Source of the DNA: Geobacter sp.
Lineage (GTDB): Bacteria; Desulfobacterota; Desulfuromonadia; Geobacterales; Geobacteraceae
NCBI GenBank assembly: GCA_016177775.1
Contig: JACOUQ010000003.1
Coordinates: forward strand, 1-64,000
Direction of reading: 5' to 3'
DNA length: 64,000 nucleotides
Position 1 is the stretch's first letter. The number at the start of each line of letters is the position of its first letter. Shown piece after piece: positions 8,575-16,301 of this stretch. A program made the position numbers and the translations under genes. The notes beneath the pieces were generated by a model. The model made no database searches and was not told the DNA's origin. It worked only from the letters and a program-made list of their open reading frames with translations.

Positions 8575-10716
8575 ATGGGCAAAGAGATCATCAAGGACAA
8601 AATTAACAACGCCTTCCTGCGCAAGGCGCTGAAGAACTTCGCCACCGCCTATCCGGTGGCCCGTGCAAAGGCATTCGAGGGGATAGATTTCGAGGCACTG
8701 CGTGGCCGCATTTCTGAATTCAAGAAGGAAGGGCTTAAAGACCTCCCCGCCCTGGTGACAAGATTCAAGTCATCCGCGGAACAGGCCGGGGCAGTGGTCC
8801 ACGTCTGCTCGACCCCGGAGGACGCCAACAGGGCGATCCTCGGCATCATCCAGTCGAGGGGGGCCGATTTCCTCGTCAAATCCAAGGCCATGACCTCGGA
8901 GGAGATCGAACTCAACCACTACCTGGAGAGGTACGGCATCCGCTGCCTGGAGACTGACCTGGGGGAGTGGATCATCCAGCTGGCCGGCGAGCGCCCTTCC
9001 CACATGGTGATGCCCGCTATCCACAAGAATAAGGAGGAAGTCGCCGAACTTTTCTCGAAGGAGACTGGCAAAGAGTGTTCGCCGGACATACCGAACCTGG
9101 TCAAGGTAGCCAGGGAGACCCTGCGAAGCGGCTTCCTCAGCGGCCAAGTGGGGCTGTCCGGGGCCAACGTGGCCTTAGCGGACAACGGAACAATCGGGAT
9201 CATAACAAACGAAGGGAACGACCGGCTCGTCACCACCCTCCCCAACACCCACATCGCCCTCATCGGGGTGGAAAAGATCGTTCCCTCACTCACAGAGGCG
9301 CTGGACGTCATCAACATCCTTCCCAAGAACGCCACCGGTCAGAAGATCACCTCCTACGTCTCCTTCATCAAGGGGCCTACCGGCGGGAACGGCCGCGAGC
9401 TGCACATCGTACTACTGGACAACGGGCGCCTCAAGCTGGCAGCCGACCCCGACTTCTCCGAAGCCCTCAAGTGCGTCAAGTGCGGTGCCTGTGCAAATGT
9501 CTGCCCGATATACGAGATCGTTGGGGGCCATGTCTTCGGCCACATCTACGTTGGTGGAATCGGGCTGGTGCTGACCCCTTTCTTCCACGGCTTCGACAAG
9601 GCGGAAGAAATCCTCAAGCTCTGCATCGGCTGCAAGAAGTGCAACGAGGTCTGCGCCTCGAAGATCGATATCGAGGGGTTGATAGTTGACCTCAGGGACA
9701 AGATCAGGAAGCCGCTGGGTCAGAAATTCCTGTTCGGAACCATGATGAAGAACCGCAAACTCTTCCACGCCGCGCTGCGCACCGCCTACCTGGCCCAGAA
9801 ACCATTCCAGGGCGAAGGTGGCCGCATCCGCCACCTGCCACTGATCCTCAACAAGGAAACCGCCAACCGCTCCCTGCCGCCCATCGCGGAGAAGCCGTTC
9901 CGGGACCTGGTCGCTGAAAAGCCGGGAATCGGCAATCGGACCCAAGCGGGCCTAAAGGAATCGGGAATCGGAGAGAAGGTCCTCTTCTACACAGGTTGTC
10001 TTGCGGATTTCGTCTATCCCGAGATGTGCATGGATACCAAGGAGAGCCTGGAGAAGCTGGGGTATGAAGTAGTATTCCCACAGAAGCAGACCTGCTGCGG
10101 CATACCGGCCCGCTATTCCGGGGAGATAGACATTGCACGGGACATGGCGCGCATCAATACCGATGTGCTGCTGGAGGAAGATGCGGACTACGTGGTCACC
10201 ATCTGCCCAACCTGCACCATGTCGTTGAAGCATGACTTCCCCAAGCTTTTGGAGGGAGACCCGGTTTATAAAGCGAAAGCCGCGAAGCTGGCGGAAAAGG
10301 TGTTCAATTTTTCGGAGCTGGCTGCCAGAAAGGGGGGGATCGGGGACCACGGACCAGGGACCGGTAAAGGCGTGAAGCAAACCGTGACATATCACGATGC
10401 CTGCCACCTGAAGCGGGGCTGTGGCGTTTACGAGGAGCCGAGGAAGGTGCTGCGGGAGCTGGCGGGGGTGGAGATCACCGAGATGGCTGACTGCGACAAG
10501 TGTTGCGGATTCGGCGGTTCCTACTCCATAAAGTATCCCGAGATATCGCAGGAAGTCTTGAAGAACAAGCTGGACAACATCGCGGCGACCGGCGTCACCA
10601 CCGTGGCAGTCGACTGCCCCGGCTGCAAGTTGCAGATCGAGGGGGGGCTGGAGGCGGCGGGAAGTTCAATCAATGTGGAGCACACGGCAACGCTGGTGAG
10701 GAAAAGGCTCGGGTAA
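8575..10716 (+). CDS. lutB: LutB-LutA fusion: iron-sulfur lactate-oxidising protein
   Basis: A 713-residue cytoplasmic iron-sulfur protein of lactate oxidation. Residues about 70-300 form a LUD domain (SFIKGPTGGNGRELHIVLLDNGR). Two ferredoxin clusters follow, CVKCGACANVCP near residue 299 and CIGCKKCNEVC near 350. The C-terminal half has two CCG domains, with QTCCGIPARYSG near 506 and DKCCGFGGSYSIKYPE near 642, of the kind that form LutA. In Bacillus LutA and LutB are separate, so here both appear on one chain. RBS-like AGGAG lies eight bases upstream. The gene ends just before the hairpin at 10726-10751. Confidence 0.93.
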   Translation: MGKEIIKDKINNAFLRKALKNFATAYPVARAKAFEGIDFEALRGRISEFKKEGLKDLPALVTRFKSSAEQAGAVVHVCSTPEDANRAILGIIQSRGADFLVKSKAMTSEEIELNHYLERYGIRCLETDLGEWIIQLAGERPSHMVMPAIHKNKEEVAELFSKETGKECSPDIPNLVKVARETLRSGFLSGQVGLSGANVALADNGTIGIITNEGNDRLVTTLPNTHIALIGVEKIVPSLTEALDVINILPKNATGQKITSYVSFIKGPTGGNGRELHIVLLDNGRLKLAADPDFSEALKCVKCGACANVCPIYEIVGGHVFGHIYVGGIGLVLTPFFHGFDKAEEILKLCIGCKKCNEVCASKIDIEGLIVDLRDKIRKPLGQKFLFGTMMKNRKLFHAALRTAYLAQKPFQGEGGRIRHLPLILNKETANRSLPPIAEKPFRDLVAEKPGIGNRTQAGLKESGIGEKVLFYTGCLADFVYPEMCMDTKESLEKLGYEVVFPQKQTCCGIPARYSGEIDIARDMARINTDVLLEEDADYVVTICPTCTMSLKHDFPKLLEGDPVYKAKAAKLAEKVFNFSELAARKGGIGDHGPGTGKGVKQTVTYHDACHLKRGCGVYEEPRKVLRELAGVEITEMADCDKCCGFGGSYSIKYPEISQEVLKNKLDNIAATGVTTVAVDCPGCKLQIEGGLEAAGSSINVEHTATLVRKRLG

Positions 10717-10721
10717 GACTT

Positions 10722-10751
10722 AAAAAAGGGCGGACTTTCGTGTCCGCCCTT
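10722..10751 (-). terminator. Terminator hairpin between convergent lutB and the TPR operon
   Basis: A perfect 10-bp stem AAGGGCGGAC/GTCCGCCCTT with a 6-base loop. Read on the minus strand it is followed by a T-run, so it terminates the long leftward operon ending at 10795. Read rightward it lies six bases after lutB with only a broken T-tract and may also stop that transcript. Almost the same hairpin recurs at 28260-28290. Confidence 0.75.
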
Positions 10752-10794
10752 CGCTTTCGCTTCCTGATTGGAGCTAATTTCCCGCCAGAAGTTA

Positions 10795-11157
10795 CTACTC
10801 TAGGGTGATTAATCGTTCCGTCTCCCCGGTAATTTCCAAAAAGATATCAGACAGCGGATGCACTTCGGGAAAATGTTGTCCGGGGTCACACCGGACCGTA
10901 CATTTCAACTCTCGCGCCGCTTGTCTGGCACAGTCAACATCGGTCTCCCAAGGGCTACGGGAGGTGTTGAACCATACACCCACAAAACCATCCTGGACCG
11001 GAGTGACAATTACCGGGCCGATTGGGCCAGGGTAGATGATGCTTTCTCCAGCCTCTTCCGGTTTTCCCAGTGGACCAATGACCATTTCAATCCAAGTGAG
11101 CAGTCGCTCCATCGGGCAACCACGGAGGAAAATTTCGATCTCCGGTTGCCGTTTCAT
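10795..11157 (-). CDS. Conserved-looking hypothetical protein, last gene of the TPR operon
   Basis: 120 residues, no signal peptide, no membrane segment and no family I recognise. It has conserved-looking aromatic and cysteine positions (PWETDVDCARQAARE, TVRCDPGQ). The start ATG at 11157 overlaps the stop of the preceding membrane-protein gene by four bases (ATGA), so translation is coupled. It is the final gene before the minus-strand terminator at 10722-10751. Confidence 0.7.
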   Translation of the reverse strand: MKRQPEIEIFLRGCPMERLLTWIEMVIGPLGKPEEAGESIIYPGPIGPVIVTPVQDGFVGVWFNTSRSPWETDVDCARQAARELKCTVRCDPGQHFPEVHPLSDIFLEITGETERLITLE

Positions 11158-11603
11158 CCGAGCCCCCTTACCTCTCCTGCAAATTCACGCAGCGAGCCCC
11201 TGTAGTACCAGAGAATTCCACAGATAAAGTACAGTGCAAACGACACCTTGAAATTCTCCCACCTGAGCATTCTGTTGCCAAAACCGGTATGATAGAGCCA
11301 ATATACCCAGTCCACGGCAAACATTGCCGGCAGCAAGGCAACGAGAGTCTGCAGAGGCCATCCCGGCGGCCTCGATCTGACGGCATTGAACATGACATGC
11401 ACGGACCACGGAGCGCACAGATAGGTAAGCCCACCCATTATCAGACTGATTCCTATATCCCAATCAGAGATGTCATAGCACACTGCCCCGTATAGAAGCC
11501 AGGCCATCCCTGAAGCGAAGGTCGCAAGTTTCCACGGACGTCGCAGTTCGAGAAAATAATTTCTATCGGGAAGGAATCTGTATTGGCTGTTATTGGGGGT
11601 CAT
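11154..11603 (-). CDS. Small integral membrane protein, unknown function
   Basis: 149 residues with about four hydrophobic helices (WLLYGAVCYDI, LIMGGLTYLCAPW, LVALLPAMFAVDWVYWLY, FALYFICGILWYY) after a polar N-terminus. No catalytic motif is seen. It overlaps the next gene by ATGA and follows the ankyrin gene by 20 bases, so it is part of the same operon. It may be an inner-membrane component of whatever the exported TPR proteins do. Confidence 0.7.
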   Translation of the reverse strand: MTPNNSQYRFLPDRNYFLELRRPWKLATFASGMAWLLYGAVCYDISDWDIGISLIMGGLTYLCAPWSVHVMFNAVRSRPPGWPLQTLVALLPAMFAVDWVYWLYHTGFGNRMLRWENFKVSFALYFICGILWYYRGSLREFAGEVRGLG

Positions 11604-11623
11604 TTTTTCTCTGTCCCAACGGT

Positions 11624-12316
11624 TTAATACGGCCGCACTTGGCCGTCTCCGATGCGCGACCGGATGTCGTTGAGGGTTTCGTTGATACGCCTGATTTCGT
11701 CGTGCAGACGACGGATTTCATCCGCCATCCTTTCGCGTTCCTTCTCCAGGGACCGAATTTTGAGCTGCTGTTGTTCATGGTCAGGGTTTGTTGCCGCAAG
11801 ATTTATGTCGGCTCCGTTTTCCAGAAGCACCAGGAGCGTCTTGTTGCGGTCGCCTTCGTGGCCATGATTGAAGGGAGAGCCGGAGAGGGCCACCGACAAT
11901 GGAGTAAGGCCGGAAGCGGTCTTCCGATTTACTTCCGCGCCGTGCGCCAGAAGATACCCGACGACATCCGCATGCCGACTCTGCGCGGCGTGAAGCAAAG
12001 GCGTCCATCCAATACGAGCGTAGGTCGCGTCCACATCCGCGTTCGCTTCGACCAGCAGAGTCACGACGTCCATACAGCCTTTTTGCGCCGCGTAAGCGAG
12101 TGGCGTGTAACCCTCGCGGTCGATCCGGTTGATTTCCCTGGCTTTCTCAGTTGCAGGGATTGCGTCCAGTACGGCGCGCTCTTTTTCAACGTCGCATGCT
12201 TCGGCCGCTTTATGAAGGTCGGTGTTGTCAATGTCCGGGGGAAGTATAACCGACAGCGCCTGGGCGGGCCCCGCGATGGCACAGGCGAAGATCAGCGACA
12301 GCGCAAATATTTTCAT
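11624..12316 (-). CDS. Exported ankyrin-repeat protein with C-terminal coiled coil
   Basis: 230 residues. Residues 1-21 form a Sec signal peptide ending in AQA. Residues 30-180 hold three to four ankyrin repeats (GYTPLAYAAQKGCMDVVTLLVEANADVD; GWTPLLHAAQSRHADVVGYLLAHGAEVN; GLTPLSVAL then LLENGADINLA). Residues 185-225 are a charged coiled coil (EKERERMADEIRRLHDEI). It is therefore an exported protein-binding scaffold. CAGGAG lies eight bases before the ATG. It sits among exported TPR genes in the sigma-E-linked operon. Confidence 0.85.
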   Translation of the reverse strand: MKIFALSLIFACAIAGPAQALSVILPPDIDNTDLHKAAEACDVEKERAVLDAIPATEKAREINRIDREGYTPLAYAAQKGCMDVVTLLVEANADVDATYARIGWTPLLHAAQSRHADVVGYLLAHGAEVNRKTASGLTPLSVALSGSPFNHGHEGDRNKTLLVLLENGADINLAATNPDHEQQQLKIRSLEKERERMADEIRRLHDEIRRINETLNDIRSRIGDGQVRPY

Positions 12317-12344
12317 GACAGAAGCTCCTGATATATTCGCGGAC

Positions 12345-12662
12345 TCATTTTTTCTCCTGCTGATCCGCGGGTGATTGCGCGGGAACTTTCGCTGACCGGG
12401 CTTTTACGCGGTTTCTGTAATCCGCCATCTCCTTGTCAAATGCCGAGTACCCTTGGTACGCGAGTGCAAGAGAGATTGCCAGTATCACTCCGCCTACAAC
12501 ACGTAGCATCCTGGAACCGAATAGTGTCGGGACCAGCGCAAGAACAACCGCGACAAGGAAAGAGATGAACCGACCCGCAGGCGACATGATCATGAAGCCG
12601 AGGAAGGTTGCGGCTGCCGCGGCCCAGGCCAGCGTGGATGCGGATTTAGAATTCATTTTCAT
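12345..12662 (-). CDS. Small membrane protein, unknown function
   Basis: 105 residues beginning MKMNSKSAS, with two or three hydrophobic helices (residues 10-70) and a charged C-terminal tail (DQQEKK). The start at 12662 is preferred because GGGAG lies eight bases upstream; the frame can also open five codons earlier at a GTG that overlaps this ribosome site. It lies 28 bases before the ankyrin gene. No family is recognised. Confidence 0.65.
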   Translation of the reverse strand: MKMNSKSASTLAWAAAAATFLGFMIMSPAGRFISFLVAVVLALVPTLFGSRMLRVVGGVILAISLALAYQGYSAFDKEMADYRNRVKARSAKVPAQSPADQQEKK

Positions 12663-12729
12663 AGGCGCTGCTCCCACAAGTAAGGGTTGTTTTTATCAAG
12701 CGCTTTTCCTTTAAGGCCCTCCTGCCCAT

Positions 12730-13077
12730 TTAACACGCTCGTGAACAGACAAAGTCTGCAAGAAGAGCGCCATAGCTGCGCGGAACTATCTTTTGTCCCT
12801 TGGATCTCCAGTCCGGATATTTCTGCGGTTCTTTAAAACTGAGCGTGTATGAAATGCGTTCTTGGCAATTGACAGCTCTATCATACAGTCCCATAGGGTT
12901 CTTCTCTGTGAAATATACGAGACCGTCATCACCTTTTCGAATGCTGTCCACGTCGACCGCATGATCCTTCATGGCTGCGCCGGGCGTATCCACAAAATTC
13001 ACGGCATGCGCCACTGGGACAATCCCAAAGAGACAAATACCTACCTTTATTCCTAGTACTCGTATTTTTGATTTCAT
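12730..13077 (-). CDS. Exported small protein resembling surface-adhesin E family
   Basis: 115 residues with a signal peptide (residues 1-25, ending AHA). The layout then resembles the small secreted proteins called surface-adhesin E: a conserved acidic VDVDSIRKGDDGLVYFTEK strand region, an internal NCQERISYTLS strand and two terminal cysteines (VCSRAC). The match is from memory of the fold pattern, not a search. It lies 41 bases after the tandem-TPR gene in the same operon. GGGAAACAG precedes the ATG. Confidence 0.6.
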   Translation of the reverse strand: MKSKIRVLGIKVGICLFGIVPVAHAVNFVDTPGAAMKDHAVDVDSIRKGDDGLVYFTEKNPMGLYDRAVNCQERISYTLSFKEPQKYPDWRSKGQKIVPRSYGALLADFVCSRAC

Positions 13078-13118
13078 CTGTTTCCCTTTCGTTTGGGTTA
13101 TATCGTGCTCTGCGAGCG

Positions 13119-13943
13119 CTACGGCGCGGCACCAAGGCGCTTCAGGCCGTCTTTCGCCTCTTTCATCTTGGGGTCTAGCTTCAGTGCCGCGCGGTAGTCA
13201 GAGATGGCCCGATCGTAGTCACCTTTGCCATTGTAAACAAGGCCGCGGTTGTTGTAGGCTTTGGCATACTTCGGGTCCAGCTCGATGGCCCTGGTATAGT
13301 CAGAGATGGCCCGATCGTAGTCACCTTTGTCCTTATAAACAACGCCGCGGTTGTTGTAGGCTTTAGCATACTTCGGGTCCAGCTCAATGGCCCTGGTACA
13401 GTCAGCGATGGCCCGATCGTAGTCGCCTTTGTCCTTGTAAGCAACGCCGCGGTTGTTGTAGGCATTGGCATACTTCGGGTCCAGCTCAATGGCCCTGGTA
13501 TAGTCAGAGATGGCCCGATCGTAGTCACCTTTGCCATTGTAAGCATTGCCGCGATTTATGTAGGCGTCGGCATACTTCGGGTCCAGCTCGATGGCCCTGG
13601 TATAGTCAGAGATGGCCCGATCGTAGTCGCCTTTGCCCTTATAGGCAAGGCCGCGGTTGTTGTAGGCTTTGGCATACTTCGGGTCCAGCTCAATGGCCCT
13701 GGTACAGTCGGAGATGGCCCGATCGTAGTCGCCTTTGCCCTTGTAAGCAATGCCGCGGTTGTTGTAGGTAACAGCTAAATCTCCTCCATCGTACTTCCCT
13801 GAATCGATGTCACTTGAGCATGCCTCAATCGCCCGGTCATAATCTTTCCTCTGGGCATATTCGTAGCACCAATCTGTATCGGCAATAGCTTCCGACAAAG
13901 GGATAACCAGGATAAACGCTACAACAATCGTCTTGATGCTCAT
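13119..13943 (-). CDS. Exported TPR protein with six near-identical repeats
   Basis: 274 residues: signal peptide at residues 1-21 (ending AIA), then tetratricopeptide repeats of 34 residues built on YNNRGLAYKGKGDYDRAI followed by a DPKYA turn. The repeats from about residue 55 to 260 are almost identical to each other at protein and DNA level, with exact 102-base spacing. That implies recent tandem expansion or gene conversion. The fold should be a right-handed superhelix that binds another protein in the periplasm or at the surface. Its ATG overlaps the stop of the upstream gene (ATGA). Confidence 0.88.
   Translation of the reverse strand: MSIKTIVVAFILVIPLSEAIADTDWCYEYAQRKDYDRAIEACSSDIDSGKYDGGDLAVTYNNRGIAYKGKGDYDRAISDCTRAIELDPKYAKAYNNRGLAYKGKGDYDRAISDYTRAIELDPKYADAYINRGNAYNGKGDYDRAISDYTRAIELDPKYANAYNNRGVAYKDKGDYDRAIADCTRAIELDPKYAKAYNNRGVVYKDKGDYDRAISDYTRAIELDPKYAKAYNNRGLVYNGKGDYDRAISDYRAALKLDPKMKEAKDGLKRLGAAP
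13183..13794 (-). repeat. Six tandem 102-bp repeats inside the TPR gene
   Basis: The core GATGGCCCGATCGTAGTC recurs at about 13203, 13305, 13407, 13509, 13611 and 13713, always 102 bases apart, with only scattered substitutions between copies. Each unit encodes one 34-residue TPR. Such perfect repeats allow copy-number change by slippage or recombination. Confidence 0.9.
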
Positions 13944-14329
13944 ACCTTCCTCCTTTTCGCACTCTTCATGGCTTCCGGGTAGTAATTACCAAAATAGTTG
14001 TTGTCTCGCGCATAAAGGCAATTCAGTACTTTTGTATCGGCCGCGGGAACATCCCAGTTACCATCTTCGTTTATCACGGCCAGAGCTTCAGATATTTCGA
14101 GGTATCGATATTCTTCCGGCGATTCGTAGCAACGCCCCGTCTCCAAGCTGTAGACTCCTGCCTTACCCTCCAAAACTAGTTCAGTCAGTCGTGTCTTTAG
14201 ATGGCACAAAGCCTCGGGCGCTGACACGCCTGGATACTCCTTCTCATACTCAGCAAACACTTCCCAAAGAAACGAATCCTCGTGGGCGTTTGTCATGATG
14301 ATGTAATCTATGTCGCCAATCGGGATCAT
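13940..14329 (-). CDS. Hypothetical cytoplasmic protein coupled to the TPR genes
   Basis: 129 residues, no signal peptide or membrane helix, acidic, with the conserved-looking segment TGRCYESPEEYRYLEISEALAVI. Its ATG overlaps the stop of the 654-residue gene (ATGA), and its own stop overlaps the next start, so it is locked into the operon by coupling at both ends. A second in-frame ATG at residue 12 is possible. I do not recognise the family. Confidence 0.65.
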   Translation of the reverse strand: MIPIGDIDYIIMTNAHEDSFLWEVFAEYEKEYPGVSAPEALCHLKTRLTELVLEGKAGVYSLETGRCYESPEEYRYLEISEALAVINEDGNWDVPAADTKVLNCLYARDNNYFGNYYPEAMKSAKRRKV

Positions 14330-16290
14330 TTCAGTGCCTGTTTCTCAAGCAGCTCGTTGATTATTCTTTCCGCGTCAATCAGGTCTATGCAGGTTCGATA
14401 GAGCGCCCCAAAGTATTTCTTGGGGTCTTCGGATGACGGCAGGGATTGCAGGTGTCTTGGCAAGTCCAGGAATGGCGCGGTATTGAGGGCGCCGTAGTGG
14501 TTGAGGTTGGAGTCCTCCAGTCTTTGGCGCCAGAGGGTCACGAAGTCGCCCGCCTTGAATCGGGCGGCATCAACGACCTTCTGCGCTTCATTCTGGCTGG
14601 TTTCATCCTGAATCAAGCGGACGGTTTTCTGGGCCCCGGCCACGTCGCCCCTTTTGACTTGCAACTCTGCCACGATGCGCAGGGCGTAAGCCTTGTTGTA
14701 AGTGCTATGGATCAAGCGAGCAGTGCGCAGCGCCCCGGCGAACTTACCAGCCTTCGCCTGGATTTCTGCGACACGGACGAGCACGGCGCCCTTATCCCAG
14801 TCCTCTGAGAATTTAATCAGGTCAACCGTCTTGAGGGCGCCCGCGACATCACCGCGCTTGGCCTGGGCAACGGCAATTTCGCTTTGGGTCTTCACCTTCC
14901 AAGAGGCGGATTCAATCTGTCCGGCAAGGGCCAGGGCACCGGCCACGTCGCCGCTCTCGGCCAGGATGAGAGCAATCTGGGTCAGGACCGTCTCCTTGCG
15001 GCCGGCGTCCGTAACCAGCTTGGCCGATTGGCGCGCCGACGCTAGCGTTTTCCGGACGCCACCGGCGATGCCTCGGGTCATTTGCCAGCGGGCAAACCCC
15101 ACCTGAACCATGCCTCTGATGTAGTGATCCTTCTCACCCTTCTCGATCAAAGCGACGGTATTGAGTGCGCCGGCCAAGTCGCCGCCTTCGGCCTGAACCT
15201 TGGCGATGCGTAACGGCAACTCGGCGCCATTATTGTATAAGGCTGCGGTCTTGAGAGCCCCGTCGATGTCGCCTTTTCTGGCCTGGGTAATACTGATGTG
15301 CTGTAGCACAGCGTTTCCGTCCCACACCGCGGGTATCAGTATAGCCGTGTTGAGCGCACCGGCAAGATCACCGGCATCGACTTGCACGTGGGAGATGTCA
15401 TTCCACGCCGAGGCCTGGATATCCGCATCCTGGATGGCTTCGACGGTATTGAGCGCGCCTGGGACGTCGTCGGTCCTGGCTTGAAAATAAGAGACGACCC
15501 GCTTCGCTCGGTCCTTGTTCCTGGGATCCTGAATGCGTGCGATGGTCTCCAGTGCACCGACCCGGTCGCTCGCAATCTGCGAACCGACAATGCGAAGCAA
15601 CGTGTCATCCTTCGCGGGCTGGCCGTCGGCACTCAAACTGGCGGTCTTCAGGGCTCCGGCGATATCCGAATTCGCGAGCTGGACTTGGGCAATCCAACCG
15701 TAGGCCTCGGCCTGTGACTCCGGGAGATCCGCCAGGTTGGCTGCGATCTGCAGCGCCGAGGTGAAGTCACCGATCTCGGCCAGTTTGCGGGCAACATCGC
15801 GCAAGCTCGGCCCCTTGTCATTTCGTTCCGCCAATTGGGCGGCCTTCTCCACGTCCTTGAGTATGTTCAACAGTGCTATCCGATGCGCGATCTTTAACTT
15901 GCCGATGTTGTCTTTTACCTTCGCTGCGCCGGGACCATCGGCTCGTAGCGATAGGTACGCCCCGAGCCAGGCGACGGAACGCAGTTCGCGCCCCGAGACT
16001 TTTGATTCTTCGACGCCAAGATAGAACAACACCTCGGGAGCATTCGGCGCTATGCGGAGAGCTTTCTGAAAATGCTCGATGGCGGCAAGGTAGTCATGTT
16101 GCCGATCAGCACTTTTGCCTTTGTTCACGGCCACCTGTGCGGCAGGCGGCAAGGATGACGAAGTTGCAGCAAGTGCCGGTGAGCCTGATACGATCAGCAG
16201 CCCGAAAAGCATCAAGCAAACCAGTTTGCAGAAATTATTTGGGATCCAGACCGGGCCAGGGTATGCGGCGGCAGGGGCGGGGTGAACCAT
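14326..16290 (-). CDS. Exported TPR-like helical-repeat protein (654 residues)
   Basis: AAGGAG lies eight bases before the ATG at 16290. Residues 20-43 are a signal peptide after an unusually long N-region. Residues 50-110 hold classical TPRs (YLAAIEHFQKALRIAPNAPE). From about residue 170 to 590 a degenerate helical repeat of about 31-34 residues follows, with the pattern I-A-x-x-Q-A-x-x-GD-x-A-GAL-x-T. It is tuned like Sel1 or TPR solenoids and probably forms one long periplasmic superhelix. No catalytic motif is seen. It is the second longest protein of the operon. Confidence 0.8.
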   Translation of the reverse strand: MVHPAPAAAYPGPVWIPNNFCKLVCLMLFGLLIVSGSPALAATSSSLPPAAQVAVNKGKSADRQHDYLAAIEHFQKALRIAPNAPEVLFYLGVEESKVSGRELRSVAWLGAYLSLRADGPGAAKVKDNIGKLKIAHRIALLNILKDVEKAAQLAERNDKGPSLRDVARKLAEIGDFTSALQIAANLADLPESQAEAYGWIAQVQLANSDIAGALKTASLSADGQPAKDDTLLRIVGSQIASDRVGALETIARIQDPRNKDRAKRVVSYFQARTDDVPGALNTVEAIQDADIQASAWNDISHVQVDAGDLAGALNTAILIPAVWDGNAVLQHISITQARKGDIDGALKTAALYNNGAELPLRIAKVQAEGGDLAGALNTVALIEKGEKDHYIRGMVQVGFARWQMTRGIAGGVRKTLASARQSAKLVTDAGRKETVLTQIALILAESGDVAGALALAGQIESASWKVKTQSEIAVAQAKRGDVAGALKTVDLIKFSEDWDKGAVLVRVAEIQAKAGKFAGALRTARLIHSTYNKAYALRIVAELQVKRGDVAGAQKTVRLIQDETSQNEAQKVVDAARFKAGDFVTLWRQRLEDSNLNHYGALNTAPFLDLPRHLQSLPSSEDPKKYFGALYRTCIDLIDAERIINELLEKQALK

Positions 16291-16301
16291 TTGCTTGCTC
16301 C

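Noticed and set aside
13183-13794. Regular repeats that could be taken for a CRISPR array
   Set aside because: The 102-bp period is coding, in frame, and each unit is a TPR; there are no variable spacers.
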